Below, piece by piece: positions 17,959 through 27,660 of a stretch of DNA of 64,000 nucleotides (positions are counted from its first letter, which is position 1; the number at the start of each line of letters is the position of its first letter). The notes below the pieces were generated by a model. The model made no database searches and had not been told where the DNA came from. It saw only the letters and a program-made list of their open reading frames with translations. The DNA lies in assembly GCA_030524175.1 (NCBI GenBank), contig JAUNHC010000024.1, positions 19,302 through 83,301 on the forward strand, in the 5' to 3' direction. The position numbers and the translations under genes were made by a program. Origin of the DNA: Eubacteriales bacterium (GTDB lineage Bacteria; Bacillota; Clostridia; Lachnospirales; Lachnospiraceae).

Positions 17959-18636
17959 TCATTCGCCCAAATATTCACAGATTCCTTCTGCCACTGCCTG
18001 CGCCACCTTCTGCTGATACTCTTCTGTCTGAAGAAGCTGGGCTTCATTGGCATTTGTGAGGAAACCACATTCCACAATATTAAGGATACCAGGACTGCGT
18101 TTCAGCAGATAATAGCTTGTATTTCCCTTAGCCACTCTTGGGTGATCCACAGAAAGTCCTGTATTCAGCTTTTCCTGAAGGGTTTTCGCCAGTGTTTCTC
18201 CTTCGGGAGAATCTGAATAATAGAATACCTGAGGGCCGTAGACAGACGGATCCTCATAACTGTTCTGATGAATACTCACAGAAAGAAGGGGCTTTGCCTC
18301 ACTGATTATGGAAATCCTTTTCTGCAAATCCTGTGCCTTCTTATTCTGCACATTCTCATCGTACAGTCCGGTGTCCTCTTCTCTGGTCATCACCACTGTA
18401 AATCCCTTTTCCTCTAATATTGTCTTTAACTTTTCAGCAATTGCAAGGTTGATCCCCTTCTCTTCCAGACCGCCCACTCCCACCATACCCGGATCAGAAC
18501 CGCCGTGTCCGGCGTCCACCACGATAACCTTCTGGGAATTCAACTCTTTGGAAACAACTGCCGCCTCTCTGGATAAAAAAAAGAAGCAGACCAGCAGCAG
18601 ACAGGCCATGGTAAGTTCCATAATATGTTTTTTCAA
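17959..18636 (-). CDS. cwlD: N-acetylmuramoyl-L-alanine amidase, CwlD-like
   Basis: The 225-residue exported protein has an N-terminal membrane/signal segment (about 7-23) and an Amidase_3 domain. The zinc ligands and catalytic residues lie in VVDAGHGGSDPG, LEEKGINL, SVSIHQNS and NIVECGFLTN. CwlD removes peptide from muramic acid to form muramic lactam in spore cortex, so its presence suggests sporulation; the assignment rests on size and domain. No ATG precedes the domain at a suitable place. TTG at 18634-18636 lies 7 nt after AGGGGGTG and is the likely start. That ribosome-binding site is buried in a hairpin (18640-18690). Confidence 0.85.
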   Translation of the reverse strand: MKKHIMELTMACLLLVCFFFLSREAAVVSKELNSQKVIVVDAGHGGSDPGMVGVGGLEEKGINLAIAEKLKTILEEKGFTVVMTREEDTGLYDENVQNKKAQDLQKRISIISEAKPLLSVSIHQNSYEDPSVYGPQVFYYSDSPEGETLAKTLQEKLNTGLSVDHPRVAKGNTSYYLLKRSPGILNIVECGFLTNANEAQLLQTEEYQQKVAQAVAEGICEYLGE

Positions 18637-18639
18637 TGT

Positions 18640-18690
18640 AAAACACCCCCTGGCATATTTATTTCAATATATGTCCCAGGGAGTGTTTTT
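18640..18690 (-). terminator. Hairpin covering the cwlD ribosome-binding site
   Basis: A 14-bp stem with one mismatch (18640-18653 with 18677-18690) lies between the GH18 gene and cwlD. Its 3' arm on the minus strand contains the AGGGGGTG Shine-Dalgarno of cwlD and ends in GTGTTTTACA. It may be the GH18 gene terminator, a translational block on cwlD, or both. Confidence 0.6.
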
Positions 18691-18747
18691 AGCATTCAAA
18701 TGATGTAGGTGCAAAAGGTATTTTGATCCTGGCATCATCCAAAACGT

Positions 18748-20397
18748 TTACTTCAAATTTTCAGTAATAACCTGCCAGATGCTGCTGTTCTCGAAACCAA
18801 GCTTCCACGCAGCCACACCTGCCAGTTCATATTGGGGGATTAATTTCACTTTGGCAGCCACAGACTGGGCATCCTCCAGCCAAATCTGATAAGTTGCACC
18901 TTCGTTCTCATAAGTTCCGTAATTCTGTCCTGTGGTTTTATCCCAGTATGTTTCAACCTGGTAAGTGGAAATGACCTCCTGAGCCTGATCCATTCCGATC
19001 GCTTCACTTGAAAGGCTTCCGGCCTGTGTTTTCCACAGTCTGGTATAAAATGGAATGGCATTGATCACACGCTGAGCCGGAACCTCAGCCAGCGTATCCT
19101 GGATACCTTTTTCAACCCAAGGAAGTGAGGCAACAGAACCTGCTTCCTCCGATCCCACGTAATGCTCATCATAGCCCATAATTATCACATAATCCACAAC
19201 CCGGCCCTGCTCTGCCCTGTCGTAATGACTGGTAAAATCCTCCGGTACCGGATTATCCACGGAAAGTACAAGGTTATTCTTATGGCATTCAATGGATAGT
19301 TCTCTTAAAAACTGCAGGAAATGAGGCCCTACATCCTCGTGCAGAGACTCAAAGTCTACATTGATCCCGTTAAGGCCAGTATTTAAGGCTGCTTCCATAA
19401 GCTGGCTGATAATATTTGCACGGCTGCTTCTCCTGGAGAGCACTTCAGTGGTACTGATCTCCGTGCTGAAATTGTCTATCAGCCCCCATACCTGAAGTCC
19501 GCGCTCATGTGCCTGATTCACATAATCCTGTGAAGCAATACTGGTTATATTTCCTGAATTGTCCTGAATAGAAAACCAAGTAGGAGAAATGACATTGACA
19601 CCTGTCATATTCTGTATTGCATCCCCAAGCCATGCATTGGCTTCCATGGTAGTCACCTGATGCCAGGCAAGATTTACAGGCTCATCCATTGTAATATACT
19701 GATACTGCTCGGTCTGAAAATCTCTGTCAGATTTCATTTCTTCCGGCACTGATATTCTTTTCTTCTCCACATACCCGATATAGCCGTCCATGGTTGCCAC
19801 CTGGGACCAATCTTCCAGTTCTTCCAGAAGGATCATTGCTTCGCCCTTTTCCACCTCAGTGAGAACCTTGGACTTGATACCTCCGCGGTAACGCACGTAT
19901 GTATCCTTTTCGGCCCTGACAGTCTGAATCCCTTCAAACTGATACTGTACAGCAACCCTGTCCGGATCCTGATAAACATAAGCGTCAATGTCCGTATACT
20001 TCTTAATATAATCAAGGCTTAAATATACACTGCCGTCCCTGAGCCATACTTCCCCTCCAGGCTCCTCTGAAGACGATGCTGAAGTCAGCTCCGAGGGAGT
20101 AGCATATAGAACCTGTTGATTCTCACTGTCCCAATAATATCTCTGGTTCAGATAGCCGGTAACTACCTCCAGAGGAAGATACGGCATATCTCCTGACAAC
20201 AGTCCTCTCTGCTCCAGCTTTTCGCTGCCCATGATCAAGGCAGTTTCCCCTTCAGCCACTTGTCCGTAATACTCATTCAAATCCATCCGCGCCTTCGTAG
20301 GCAGATATTTCATAACTAAATGTGTACCCAGACCAGCAACTGCCACAACGAATATCAGAAGGCAGACTACTATCACAGGCATATATTTTTTCTTCAT
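18748..20397 (-). CDS. Membrane-anchored GH18-family protein with an SH3 domain (YaaH/YdhD-like)
   Basis: The 549-residue protein has an N-terminal membrane anchor (about 6-26) and a domain of about 40-155 that resembles copper-amine-oxidase-like/stalk repeats. A bacterial SH3 domain (about 160-220; VRAEKDTYVRYRGG) and a C-terminal GH18 barrel (about 235-545) follow. The catalytic glutamate of the GH18 signature is visible as E350 in GINVDFESL. Relatives act on cell-wall glycans, often in spores. The start at 20397 follows AAAGGAAG; an earlier in-frame ATG lacks a site. It lies upstream of cwlD, separated by a hairpin, which fits a joint role in cortex or wall remodelling. Confidence 0.85.
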   Translation of the reverse strand: MKKKYMPVIVVCLLIFVVAVAGLGTHLVMKYLPTKARMDLNEYYGQVAEGETALIMGSEKLEQRGLLSGDMPYLPLEVVTGYLNQRYYWDSENQQVLYATPSELTSASSSEEPGGEVWLRDGSVYLSLDYIKKYTDIDAYVYQDPDRVAVQYQFEGIQTVRAEKDTYVRYRGGIKSKVLTEVEKGEAMILLEELEDWSQVATMDGYIGYVEKKRISVPEEMKSDRDFQTEQYQYITMDEPVNLAWHQVTTMEANAWLGDAIQNMTGVNVISPTWFSIQDNSGNITSIASQDYVNQAHERGLQVWGLIDNFSTEISTTEVLSRRSSRANIISQLMEAALNTGLNGINVDFESLHEDVGPHFLQFLRELSIECHKNNLVLSVDNPVPEDFTSHYDRAEQGRVVDYVIIMGYDEHYVGSEEAGSVASLPWVEKGIQDTLAEVPAQRVINAIPFYTRLWKTQAGSLSSEAIGMDQAQEVISTYQVETYWDKTTGQNYGTYENEGATYQIWLEDAQSVAAKVKLIPQYELAGVAAWKLGFENSSIWQVITENLK

Positions 20398-20590
20398 AAT
20401 TTTCTTCCTTTCGGTAAAATACATGGGTCTAAATGCCCTGCGTTCAGCCGCGCTGTAAGCACGGATTGTCTAGCAAGCCTTCACATTATATCACAATTCC
20501 GTGAGAATGTATTACAAAATTCGACTTTTTACAATTTGTTTACATTCTGGAAGGTAAAATTTCCGTTGCTGTTCACTTCTGCCCAGTAAC

Positions 20591-20649
20591 AAAGGTCCTT
20601 TTGCTTGTATGAGTGTAGGGGAGCTTACCTTGGCGCCAAAAGGACCTTT
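20591..20649 (-). terminator. Long-loop inverted repeat after the small conserved gene
   Basis: A perfect 13-bp inverted repeat (20591-20603 with 20637-20649) with a 33-nt loop starts about 10 nt after the stop codon of the small gene. T-rich sequence follows it on the plus strand (TTCTCTTTTG), not on the minus strand, so its direction is uncertain. Confidence 0.5.
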
Positions 20650-20659
20650 TTCTCTTTTG

Positions 20660-20848
20660 TTATTTATCTTCGATAAAATCGAAGCTGACACGAGCTATCT
20701 GTCCTTTTTCATCTTCTGTGTAATCCCTCATGTAAACTCCGCCCTCTGCAATCTGACAGGCTTTTGCAATGGACTTCGGATTACTGGGTTCACCGTCAAG
20801 ATAGAGCGGGATTCCTTTTTCCTGGTAAAGTTCCAGCTCCTTCTTCAA
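20660..20848 (-). CDS. Small conserved protein of unknown function
   Basis: The frame encodes 62 residues from a TTG and contains GIPLYLDGEPSNPKSIAKAC and YMRDYTEDEKGQIARVSFDF, a composition typical of a real, folded protein. The frame stays open 16 codons further upstream through a basic stretch (ARKKKKSLKPLKKE). There an ACG codon (20894-20896) stands exactly 7 nt after a strong AAGGAGG (20904-20910). The true start is therefore probably upstream of the TTG, at a non-standard codon. It reminds me of short Lachnospiraceae hypothetical proteins, but I know no function. A possible promoter lies at 21133-21160. Confidence 0.55.
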   Translation of the reverse strand: MKKELELYQEKGIPLYLDGEPSNPKSIAKACQIAEGGVYMRDYTEDEKGQIARVSFDFIEDK

Positions 20849-21132
20849 CGGTTTCAGGGATTTCTTTTTCTTCCTGGCTCGTGATATATTTTCCGTGTTC
20901 TGCCCTCCTTTCCTTTAAAATCTAATTTTAGAAAACACCATATAGGTTCTGGGAAAAGATACCTGTTCTGCGATTCTCTCATCTTCTGGGAATTACATCG
21001 CATCGCCGCAGCGGGAATGCTGCATGACATTTCATGGCAATGCTTTAAGAAAGCGGTTAATTGTAATTGATACATGGTTAAGGAGTTACAAAAAAATTAA
21101 AACCTCAGACCAGATATCTCTTCTTGGTATTT

Positions 21133-21160
21133 ATTATACTTAATATGGATGATCTTGCAA
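21133..21160 (-). promoter_or_regulatory. Possible promoter of the small conserved gene
   Basis: On the minus strand TTGCAA (21155-21160), a 16-nt spacer and TATAAT (21133-21138) lie about 230 nt before the gene. The leader between (20911-21132) holds no convincing gene. Confidence 0.4.
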
Positions 21161-21232
21161 TAGTTTTCGTCAATTTGTGAAAAATTTTCGATTTAGTTTC
21201 CAAATATTTTATAAATAGGTAAATTGAATTTC

Positions 21233-21262
21233 TTTACATCTTGTGGTTGAATGTTATATAAT
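21233..21262 (+). promoter_or_regulatory. Probable promoter of mecA
   Basis: TTTACA (21233-21238), an 18-nt spacer and TATAAT (21257-21262) give a leader of about 180 nt before mecA. The leader includes a small GCGGA/TCCGC hairpin near 21346. No other gene is visible between 20911 and 21449. Confidence 0.5.
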
Positions 21263-21449
21263 ATAAAATGTAAAACCATAAGAATGAAAGAAGCACAAAA
21301 GCATTACAATAAGTCAAGGATTATAAACTGCCTATTGTAGTCTGAGCGGAATTCCTTATCCGCTTCGCTACTTGCTCATAATCTGCCGGTTTATTATCAA
21401 GCCAGTCAGGTTAAATATCAGCAGGATATCAAGAATAGGATGTGATGAT

Positions 21450-22199
21450 ATGAAAATAGAAAAAATTAATGAAAACCAAATCCGCTGTACTCTCACAAAA
21501 GAAGACCTGGAGAACCACCAGATCCGTATCAGTGAGCTTGCCTACGGTACAGACAAGGCGAAACGGCTGTTCCGGGACATGATGCAGCAGGCACAGCTGC
21601 AGTTTGGATTTGAAGCAGATAATATCCCTCTGATGATCGAGGCTATTCCGGTAAATGCCGAGAGTATCATCCTCATCATCACTAAAGTGGAGGATCCGGA
21701 AGAACTGGACACACGTTTTTCCAAGTTTGCCCCCTACAAAGACAGCGGGCAGACAGAAAATATACAGGTAGACGGCGCTGACAGTATCATAGACATCTTC
21801 CAGAAGCTCTGTGAGGCAAAGCTTAAAAAACTTCCCAAAAAGCAGTCTGAAAAATCTGATTCTGATGCTGAAGAGAAAGCAGCCCCATCTTCTGACGAGA
21901 CGCCTGTGAGCCTGATAAGACTTTATAATTTCCGCTCACTGGACGATGTGATCGCCGCTTCCCACGGATTGAGCGGATTCTTCACAGGGGAGAATGCCCT
22001 GTACAAGGATCCGGCCAGCGGGACATATAAACTTGTGATCCACCAGTCTTCTGCAACTCCCGAGGAATTTAACAAGGTATGCAACATTCTTTCAGAATAT
22101 GGAAAGGGAAAAGCCTTCTCCCCTGCCGGCGAGGCACATCTCCAGGAGCACGGAGAGCTGATTTCCAGAAATGCACTTCAACAGCTTACACAGCTGTAA
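21450..22199 (+). CDS. mecA: Adaptor protein MecA-like
   Basis: The 249-residue protein resembles MecA, which delivers substrates such as ComK to the ClpC-ClpP protease. The N-terminal substrate-binding part starts MKIEKINENQIRCTLTKEDL. An acidic low-complexity linker (about 140-160) joins it to a C-terminal ClpC-binding domain (about 165-245; IRLYNFRSLDDVIAASHGL). The start at 21450 gives the conserved N-terminus; its Shine-Dalgarno is weak (GGATGTGATGAT). It is a plus-strand single gene with its own promoter and a strong terminator. Confidence 0.9.
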   Translation: MKIEKINENQIRCTLTKEDLENHQIRISELAYGTDKAKRLFRDMMQQAQLQFGFEADNIPLMIEAIPVNAESIILIITKVEDPEELDTRFSKFAPYKDSGQTENIQVDGADSIIDIFQKLCEAKLKKLPKKQSEKSDSDAEEKAAPSSDETPVSLIRLYNFRSLDDVIAASHGLSGFFTGENALYKDPASGTYKLVIHQSSATPEEFNKVCNILSEYGKGKAFSPAGEAHLQEHGELISRNALQQLTQL

Positions 22200-22230
22200 A
22201 AGACTTATTATAATGCTTTCCCAATATATA

Positions 22231-22256
22231 AAAAGCTGGCCCTCAAGCCAGCTTTT
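22231..22256 (+). terminator. Bidirectional terminator between mecA and the DUF1858 gene
   Basis: A perfect 10-bp stem AAAAGCTGGC with a 6-nt loop is flanked by an A-run and a T-run, so it can end both mecA and the convergent DUF1858 gene. Confidence 0.85.
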
Positions 22257-22258
22257 TA

Positions 22259-22459
22259 TTATTCACCAAAAAAGTCGTTGATCTGCTGTACCAGCACGTC
22301 CACATCAAGACCATGAACCACTGCGGCTTCCTCCAGAGACTCCATCTGTGCAGACGGACATCCAAGGCAGTGCATTCCTGCTCTCATAAGAATCGGTGCA
22401 ACATTGGGATCTAAATTAATCAATTGGCCAATCAGCATACTTTTTGTAACTTTTGCCAT
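22259..22459 (-). CDS. DUF1858 domain protein
   Basis: The 66-residue protein [20 protein letters not shown]... is a stand-alone DUF1858 domain, with the conserved [21 protein letters not shown] and its two cysteines (CLGC). Stand-alone DUF1858 proteins often sit near iron-sulfur or hybrid-cluster proteins and may bind metal or sulfur; the role is unproven. The start ATG follows AAAGGAGG. It is divergent from a ferredoxin gene with about 190 nt between the two starts, which suggests a shared redox context. Confidence 0.9.
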   Translation of the reverse strand: MAKVTKSMLIGQLINLDPNVAPILMRAGMHCLGCPSAQMESLEEAAVVHGLDVDVLVQQINDFFGE

Positions 22460-22564
22460 TGTTTTTCCTCCTTTTGTTTTATTTTCACATTATAATACGA
22501 AAACGCTGAGGAATCAACCAATATCCGTGCAAAATTTTACCTGGTTATGTTTACAATTTTATAC

Positions 22565-22593
22565 TTGTAATCCTATGGAAGATATATTAGAAT
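22565..22593 (+). promoter_or_regulatory. Probable promoter of the ferredoxin gene
   Basis: TTGTAA (22565-22570), a 17-nt spacer and TAGAAT (22588-22593) precede the ferredoxin start by about 50 nt. Confidence 0.55.
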
Positions 22594-22630
22594 GGGGTTA
22601 GAACCCTTAAGGGGGCGCAAAAGAGATTAA

Positions 22631-22819
<189 letters not shown>

Positions 22820-22835
22820 TTAATCGTAAGAAGAA

Positions 22836-22880
22836 ACAGACGGGCTGTCGGCACTATGCCGTAACCCGTCTGTTTTTGCG
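22836..22880 (+). terminator. Terminator of the ferredoxin gene
   Basis: A 9-bp stem ACAGACGGG (22836-22844 with 22865-22873) is followed by TTTTGCGTTTT. It also lies just downstream of the convergent MerR-type gene. Confidence 0.85.
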
Positions 22881-22882
22881 TT

Positions 22883-23431
22883 TTATCTGCCTGTTCCGCT
22901 ATGTACTTTGTTCCTTTTCTTAGACTTCTTCTCTCCTGCTGCCGCAGCCTCTTTTCTGGCCATCTGCTGCCTTCGGATCGCTGCATCCAGAGAACGGCAC
23001 CGTTCCTCTTCCTCATTTTTCATCTGCAGCTCCTGAGTGATCAAACGTTCCAGGATCAGCTGAAATTCCAGGATTTTCTCGTCATCCTCCCGGTCAGGAT
23101 CATCCAGGTCTATATCTTCCCTGGAGGCTTCAGATTTTGGTGCTGTGCCAGCTTCCTGTTCCCCATCCAGCAGCTTTACCTTACTCTCCGCCGAGCCCGG
23201 CGCTGCCAGGGCGATCTTGGGCAACAGGTCTTTGATGGCTCTCAGCTGAAGTCCTCGGTTCTTAAGTTCCTTAATATTCAGAAAAAGCTGAATATCATAT
23301 CCGGTGTAGCAGCGGTGACCCAGCTCGTTCCTGCCGATACGCAGTTCCAGCTCGTCCTCCCAGTAGCGGAGCACGTAGGATTTAACCCCTACCATTTCTG
23401 CCGCCTGTCTGACACTGTACCTTGTCTCCAT
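22883..23431 (-). CDS. MerR-type helix-turn-helix regulator
   Basis: The 182-residue protein starts with a MerR DNA-binding domain (METRYSVRQAAEMVGVKSYVLRYWEDEL; LGHRCYTGYDIQLFLNIKELKNRGLQLRAIK split here into its wing and helix parts). A charged linker with an acidic run and a basic C-terminal coiled-coil tail follow. There is no obvious ligand-binding cysteine. The ATG at 23431 follows AAGGAGG. It lies downstream of dnaB with 178 nt between, and the target is unknown. Confidence 0.85.
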   Translation of the reverse strand: METRYSVRQAAEMVGVKSYVLRYWEDELELRIGRNELGHRCYTGYDIQLFLNIKELKNRGLQLRAIKDLLPKIALAAPGSAESKVKLLDGEQEAGTAPKSEASREDIDLDDPDREDDEKILEFQLILERLITQELQMKNEEEERCRSLDAAIRRQQMARKEAAAAGEKKSKKRNKVHSGTGR

Positions 23432-23609
23432 ACTACCCCTCCTTATGAAATCCGCTGTTTGTTGAGGGTTGTTACATAATAATGATAAACCCACCTGTAC
23501 AGTGACACAATCATATGTTACTGCACTATTCTTATTATAGCAGGTAGATGGGATATTGCAATGAAAAATGGTCGACATAATGTGTGCTGATTTGCACATC
23601 GGGCAGCCT

Positions 23610-24938
23610 TTATTTTTTCATATTGACAAACTGTGTATACCTTGGCAGCCATACAAGCTCCACAGTTCCGATGGGGCCGTTTCTTTGCTTGGCAATGATT
23701 ATCTCTGCAATGTCCTTCTTTTCTGTATCTTTATGATAGTAGTCATCTCTGTAAATGAACATGACCACGTCCGCATCCTGCTCAATGGCACCGGACTCAC
23801 GAAGGTCAGAAAGCATAGGGCGGTGATCCGGCCTCTGTTCCACGGCACGGCTCAGCTGTGAAAGGGCAATGACAGGCACACTCAATTCACGGGCAAGAGA
23901 CTTAAGGGAACGGGAAATATCAGAGATCTCCTGCTGCCGGGAATCGCTCTTGCCGCTTCCGCTCATGAGCTGCAGGTAGTCAATGATTATGATCCCCAGA
24001 TTGTGCTCCAGCTTATATTTTCTGCATTTAGATCGCATCTCCGCAATGGAGATACCGGGAGTATCGTCTATGATCAAATTAGAGCGGCCGATAATATCAG
24101 CCCCTTCTACCAGCTTTGTCCACTCTTCATCTTTCAGATTACCGGTACGGAGATTCTGTGAATCTACATGGGACTCCATGGCAAGAAGACGGTTCACAAG
24201 CTGCTCCTTGGACATCTCAAGACTAAATATAGCTACGGTGACATCTTTTCTGAAAGCCATATACTGGGCTACATTTAATACGAAAGCCGTCTTTCCCATA
24301 GAGGGACGGGCGGCTATCAATACCAGATCAGAGGGATGCATTCCCGAAGTCTTATAATCTAAATCCACGAAACCTGTGGGAATTCCGGTAACTGTTCCCT
24401 TAAGCTTGGATGCTTTCTCAATATTATTGATGGCATTGAGGACAACCTGCTGGATCGGAACAAATTCCCCGCCTGTATGGCGCTGCAGGATATTAAACAG
24501 CTTCTTCTCCGCCTCTTCCAGGATGATCTCGGTGTTTTCCTTCTCCAGATAGCAGGAATTGGCAACTTCCTCGTTAACCTTGATCAAACGGCGCAGAACT
24601 GCCTTTTCGCTTACAATATTGGCATAATATTTCACATTGGCAGAGGTTGGCACCGCTGATATTAAATCCCTTACATATTCCATACTGCTGATATCAGGAG
24701 GAAGATCCTTCTCCTTCAGACGGTTCTGTAAGGTGATCAAATCCACAGGCTTCCCTTCATTGCAGAGCTCCACCATGGCGTCAAAGATAATCCCATACTG
24801 TTTCTGATAAAAATCATCACTTGTCACAATCTCCGATGCCACTAAAATAGCATCACGGTCCAATATCATAGAACCGATGACAGATTGCTCTGCTTCTATG
24901 CTGTGAGGAAGAATCCTCTTGATCAGCGCTTCTTCCAT
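23610..24938 (-). CDS. dnaB: Replicative DNA helicase DnaB
   Basis: The 442-residue hexameric helicase unwinds DNA at the fork. The N-terminal domain (about 1-110; LPHSIEAEQSVIGSMILD), linker, and RecA-like domain (about 165-440) are complete. Walker A is ARPSMGKTA, Walker B LGIIIIDYLQLM, and ALSQLSRAVEQRPDHRPMLS with LRESGAIEQDADVVMF follow. It is the last gene of the gdpP-rplI-dnaB operon, starting 22 nt after rplI. Confidence 0.98.
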   Translation of the reverse strand: MEEALIKRILPHSIEAEQSVIGSMILDRDAILVASEIVTSDDFYQKQYGIIFDAMVELCNEGKPVDLITLQNRLKEKDLPPDISSMEYVRDLISAVPTSANVKYYANIVSEKAVLRRLIKVNEEVANSCYLEKENTEIILEEAEKKLFNILQRHTGGEFVPIQQVVLNAINNIEKASKLKGTVTGIPTGFVDLDYKTSGMHPSDLVLIAARPSMGKTAFVLNVAQYMAFRKDVTVAIFSLEMSKEQLVNRLLAMESHVDSQNLRTGNLKDEEWTKLVEGADIIGRSNLIIDDTPGISIAEMRSKCRKYKLEHNLGIIIIDYLQLMSGSGKSDSRQQEISDISRSLKSLARELSVPVIALSQLSRAVEQRPDHRPMLSDLRESGAIEQDADVVMFIYRDDYYHKDTEKKDIAEIIIAKQRNGPIGTVELVWLPRYTQFVNMKK

Positions 24939-24960
24939 TTATTGCACCTCCAAAGGAATC

Positions 24961-25407
24961 TCAGGCCTCTTTTACCCAAACCTTAAGGCTTCCGGTTACC
25001 TGAGGATGCAGGCGTACAGGGACCTGGGTTACACCAAGATTCTTGATGGGTGCGGGAAGCTGCAGTTTCTTCTTGTCAAGGTCAATGCCAAGCTGTTCCT
25101 TGGCTGCCTCTGAAATCTCCTTTGTGGAGATGGAGCCGAAAGTTCTGCCGCCTTCTCCTACTTTCAAAGTGAGAATGATTTCTTTCGTGGCTAAATCTGC
25201 TGCAAAAACTTTTGCTGCCTCCAGGATTTCCTGGGCCACTTTGTCTGCATTTGCTTTCTGCAGCTTCAGATCGTTCAGATTTTTGGATGTAGCCTCAATG
25301 CCTAATTTTTTCGGCAATATCATATTTCTGGCATAGCCGTCGCTCACATTTACAATTTCTCCCTTTTTGCCAAGGGATTTTACGTCTTCCAATAAAATTA
25401 CTTTCAT
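24961..25407 (-). CDS. rplI: Ribosomal protein bL9
   Basis: The 148-residue 50S protein has the bL9 N-terminal domain ([28 protein letters not shown]), a long connecting helix and the C-terminal rRNA-binding domain (about 80-148). Its ATG overlaps the gdpP stop as ATGA. This gdpP-rplI-dnaB order is conserved in Firmicutes. Confidence 0.98.
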   Translation of the reverse strand: MKVILLEDVKSLGKKGEIVNVSDGYARNMILPKKLGIEATSKNLNDLKLQKANADKVAQEILEAAKVFAADLATKEIILTLKVGEGGRTFGSISTKEISEAAKEQLGIDLDKKKLQLPAPIKNLGVTQVPVRLHPQVTGSLKVWVKEA

Positions 25408-27458
25408 TCCTTTAAATCTCCTTCTTCACATACTTCATCTAAAATGCCTTTCAGCATATTTTCTGCATCTTCCACAGAGGACTTCACCTGGGCACCGGCG
25501 ATATTCAAATGTCCGCCTCCTCCCATACGCTCCATCAAAAGCTGCACATTAATTTCATCAATTGCCCTGGCACTCACATAAATCTCATTATGGTACTCAG
25601 TAAGCACAAAGGACGCTTTCACTCCTGCTATGTTCAGCAGCTCATTGGCTGCCTGGGCTCCCACCACTGTAGGACTTTCCAAACCTTCGCTGGGGCATCT
25701 GGCGATGGCGAAATAATCCCTGTAAATCTCAGCAGTGCGTACCGCTTCTGCCCTTGCTTTATAAGAATCCAGATTATCGCGCAGCATCTTCCGCACTCTT
25801 GTGACATCTGCACCGTTCCTGCGAAGGAAAGCGGCAGCCTCAAAAGTTCTGACTCCTGCCCGGGTGGTAAAGTTGTTTGTATCAATCATAACCCCTGCAT
25901 AAATACAGTCTGCTTCCATATTGCGCAGGCGCAGGTCATCGGAAAAATACTGAAGTATTTCTGCAACCATCTCACAGGTAGAGGAAGCATAAGGTTCCAC
26001 ATAAGACAGAACTGCATTCTGGATCACTTCATTTCCACGTCTATGATGGTCAAGGACCACGATCGTCTTTGTGAGATACAGAAGATCCTGACACTCAGTA
26101 TAGCTTGGCCTGTTTGTATCCACCACAACCACAACCGTATTATTGTCCACCAGATCTTTTGCCTGGGCGCTGTCCACAAACATGGAAGGCTCATAGTCAG
26201 GATTCCCCATATAACCCGCCATCAGCGGACGGATAGAAGTGGTGGGATCATTGACTACTATGTGCACCGGCTTGCCTAAGGTCTTGCCTGCACGGTAAAT
26301 ACCGATGGCCGCACCAAGGGCATCCACATCTGTGATCTTATGCCCCATGACAACCACACGGTCTTTTGTACTCATAAACTCCTTCAGTGCCTGAGCCTTT
26401 ACACGGGCTTTCACCCTGGTATTCTTCTCCATCTGCTGGGCTTTCCCGCCGAAATACGTAATATTGTTGCCATTCTTTATTACCACCTGGTCGCCGCCGC
26501 GGCCGAGGGCCATCTCAATGGCGATCCGGGAATACTCATAATTCTGCAGATATGTGGATGCATTTAATCCGATACCGATGCTTAAAGTAACAGCCATCTC
26601 ATTGCCGATATTGACGGTCTTCACCTCATCCAGAATATGAAAACGCTGTTCCTTCAGGGCTTCCAGTGAGCTCTGCCTCATAATAAGGAAATACTTATCT
26701 TTCTCAAGCTTTCTCACCAGACCATCAAAATTGGAGAAATACTTGGTGATCTTCCTGTCAATAAGCGCAATAAGCAGAGAGCGGCGTACATCCTCAACAC
26801 TCTCCAGCGCCTCTTCATAATTATCAAGATAAGCTAGGGCAACTACAAGCTTATTATCCTCATTCTTCTGGATATACTCCTTAAGCTCTGTCTCATCATA
26901 CAGGTACATTGCAATAAGATCTACGTTTTCGTCTGTGTTCTCCAGCATTTCCGTTCTGAGGATCACTTCCTTCAGCGAAACTCGCTGCATGGAGATACGG
27001 TAAATCCTGTCTCCGAACTGGGTACTTAACTCTGAAATCTCTTTCTCCTCAGCCACAGGAAGCTTGTCCGCAGTGATTTCCGGAAAAATGGTGTCCACAC
27101 CCTTCTTAAAAAACTGGTCTCTTCCGGTCAGTTCAGAAAACAGCTTGTTTGACCAGATCATTTTCCCATTCATATCCATAATGGCATAGGGCATAGCCAG
27201 CTCGTCAAGAATACGCTTCTCCAACAGATCATACTGATTGGCAAAAGCGATAAGGTCATTCATAATCATCGGTCTGTGATAACGGTATAAAATCGCCGCC
27301 ACCCCCATGTACACCACCAGCCCCAGTGATACTACGAAGCCGGCCTTTCCGTTCACCAGGTAAACCAGTATATTGAGCATGATCAACAATATAGAAAGGT
27401 ATAATGGCCACTGTACAAACCGTTTTATGTGTCCTTTTAATTTCAGTTTATCATTCAT
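25404..27458 (-). CDS. gdpP: Cyclic-di-AMP phosphodiesterase GdpP (DHH family)
   Basis: The 684-residue membrane protein cleaves c-di-AMP to pApA and so controls cell-wall and potassium homeostasis. Two N-terminal transmembrane helices (about 14-60), a PAS-like domain (about 80-170) and a degenerate GGDEF domain (about 175-310, lacking the GGDEF signature) come first. A catalytic DHH domain ([27 protein letters not shown]) and DHHA1 domain with [10 protein letters not shown] follow. It heads the operon with rplI and dnaB. The start ATG follows GGAATGGAAAT. Confidence 0.96.
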   Translation of the reverse strand: MNDKLKLKGHIKRFVQWPLYLSILLIMLNILVYLVNGKAGFVVSLGLVVYMGVAAILYRYHRPMIMNDLIAFANQYDLLEKRILDELAMPYAIMDMNGKMIWSNKLFSELTGRDQFFKKGVDTIFPEITADKLPVAEEKEISELSTQFGDRIYRISMQRVSLKEVILRTEMLENTDENVDLIAMYLYDETELKEYIQKNEDNKLVVALAYLDNYEEALESVEDVRRSLLIALIDRKITKYFSNFDGLVRKLEKDKYFLIMRQSSLEALKEQRFHILDEVKTVNIGNEMAVTLSIGIGLNASTYLQNYEYSRIAIEMALGRGGDQVVIKNGNNITYFGGKAQQMEKNTRVKARVKAQALKEFMSTKDRVVVMGHKITDVDALGAAIGIYRAGKTLGKPVHIVVNDPTTSIRPLMAGYMGNPDYEPSMFVDSAQAKDLVDNNTVVVVVDTNRPSYTECQDLLYLTKTIVVLDHHRRGNEVIQNAVLSYVEPYASSTCEMVAEILQYFSDDLRLRNMEADCIYAGVMIDTNNFTTRAGVRTFEAAAFLRRNGADVTRVRKMLRDNLDSYKARAEAVRTAEIYRDYFAIARCPSEGLESPTVVGAQAANELLNIAGVKASFVLTEYHNEIYVSARAIDEINVQLLMERMGGGGHLNIAGAQVKSSVEDAENMLKGILDEVCEEGDLKE

Positions 27459-27621
27459 ATTTCCATTCCGTTCTTTTTTTAATTAACAAGAAACCTCGCC
27501 TTTCGCCTCCGGCTCGGGCTCACTAAGTGTTCTCATTATAACAGATTTTTATGGATTTTACCATATGGTATGTGGAAAAAGATTGCCGGGGCGGGTGACA
27601 GGGCGGAAAATAGCCTGTTCA

Positions 27622-27660
27622 GCGCAGAAAAAAAGACCCTACGGTCTCATTTTTCTGCGC
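27622..27660 (-). terminator. Terminator overlapping the stop codon of the diguanylate cyclase gene
   Basis: On the minus strand a stem that combines GCGCAGAAAAA with TTTTTCTGCGC and an inner GAGACC/GGTCTT pairs around a GTAG loop. The stop codon (27647-27649) lies inside the stem, and a T-run forms part of the 3' arm. Confidence 0.65.

Noticed and set aside
20854-21075. Minus-strand 73-residue frame upstream of the small conserved gene
   Set aside because: It lacks a ribosome-binding site and covers the Shine-Dalgarno of the conserved small gene; residues look random.
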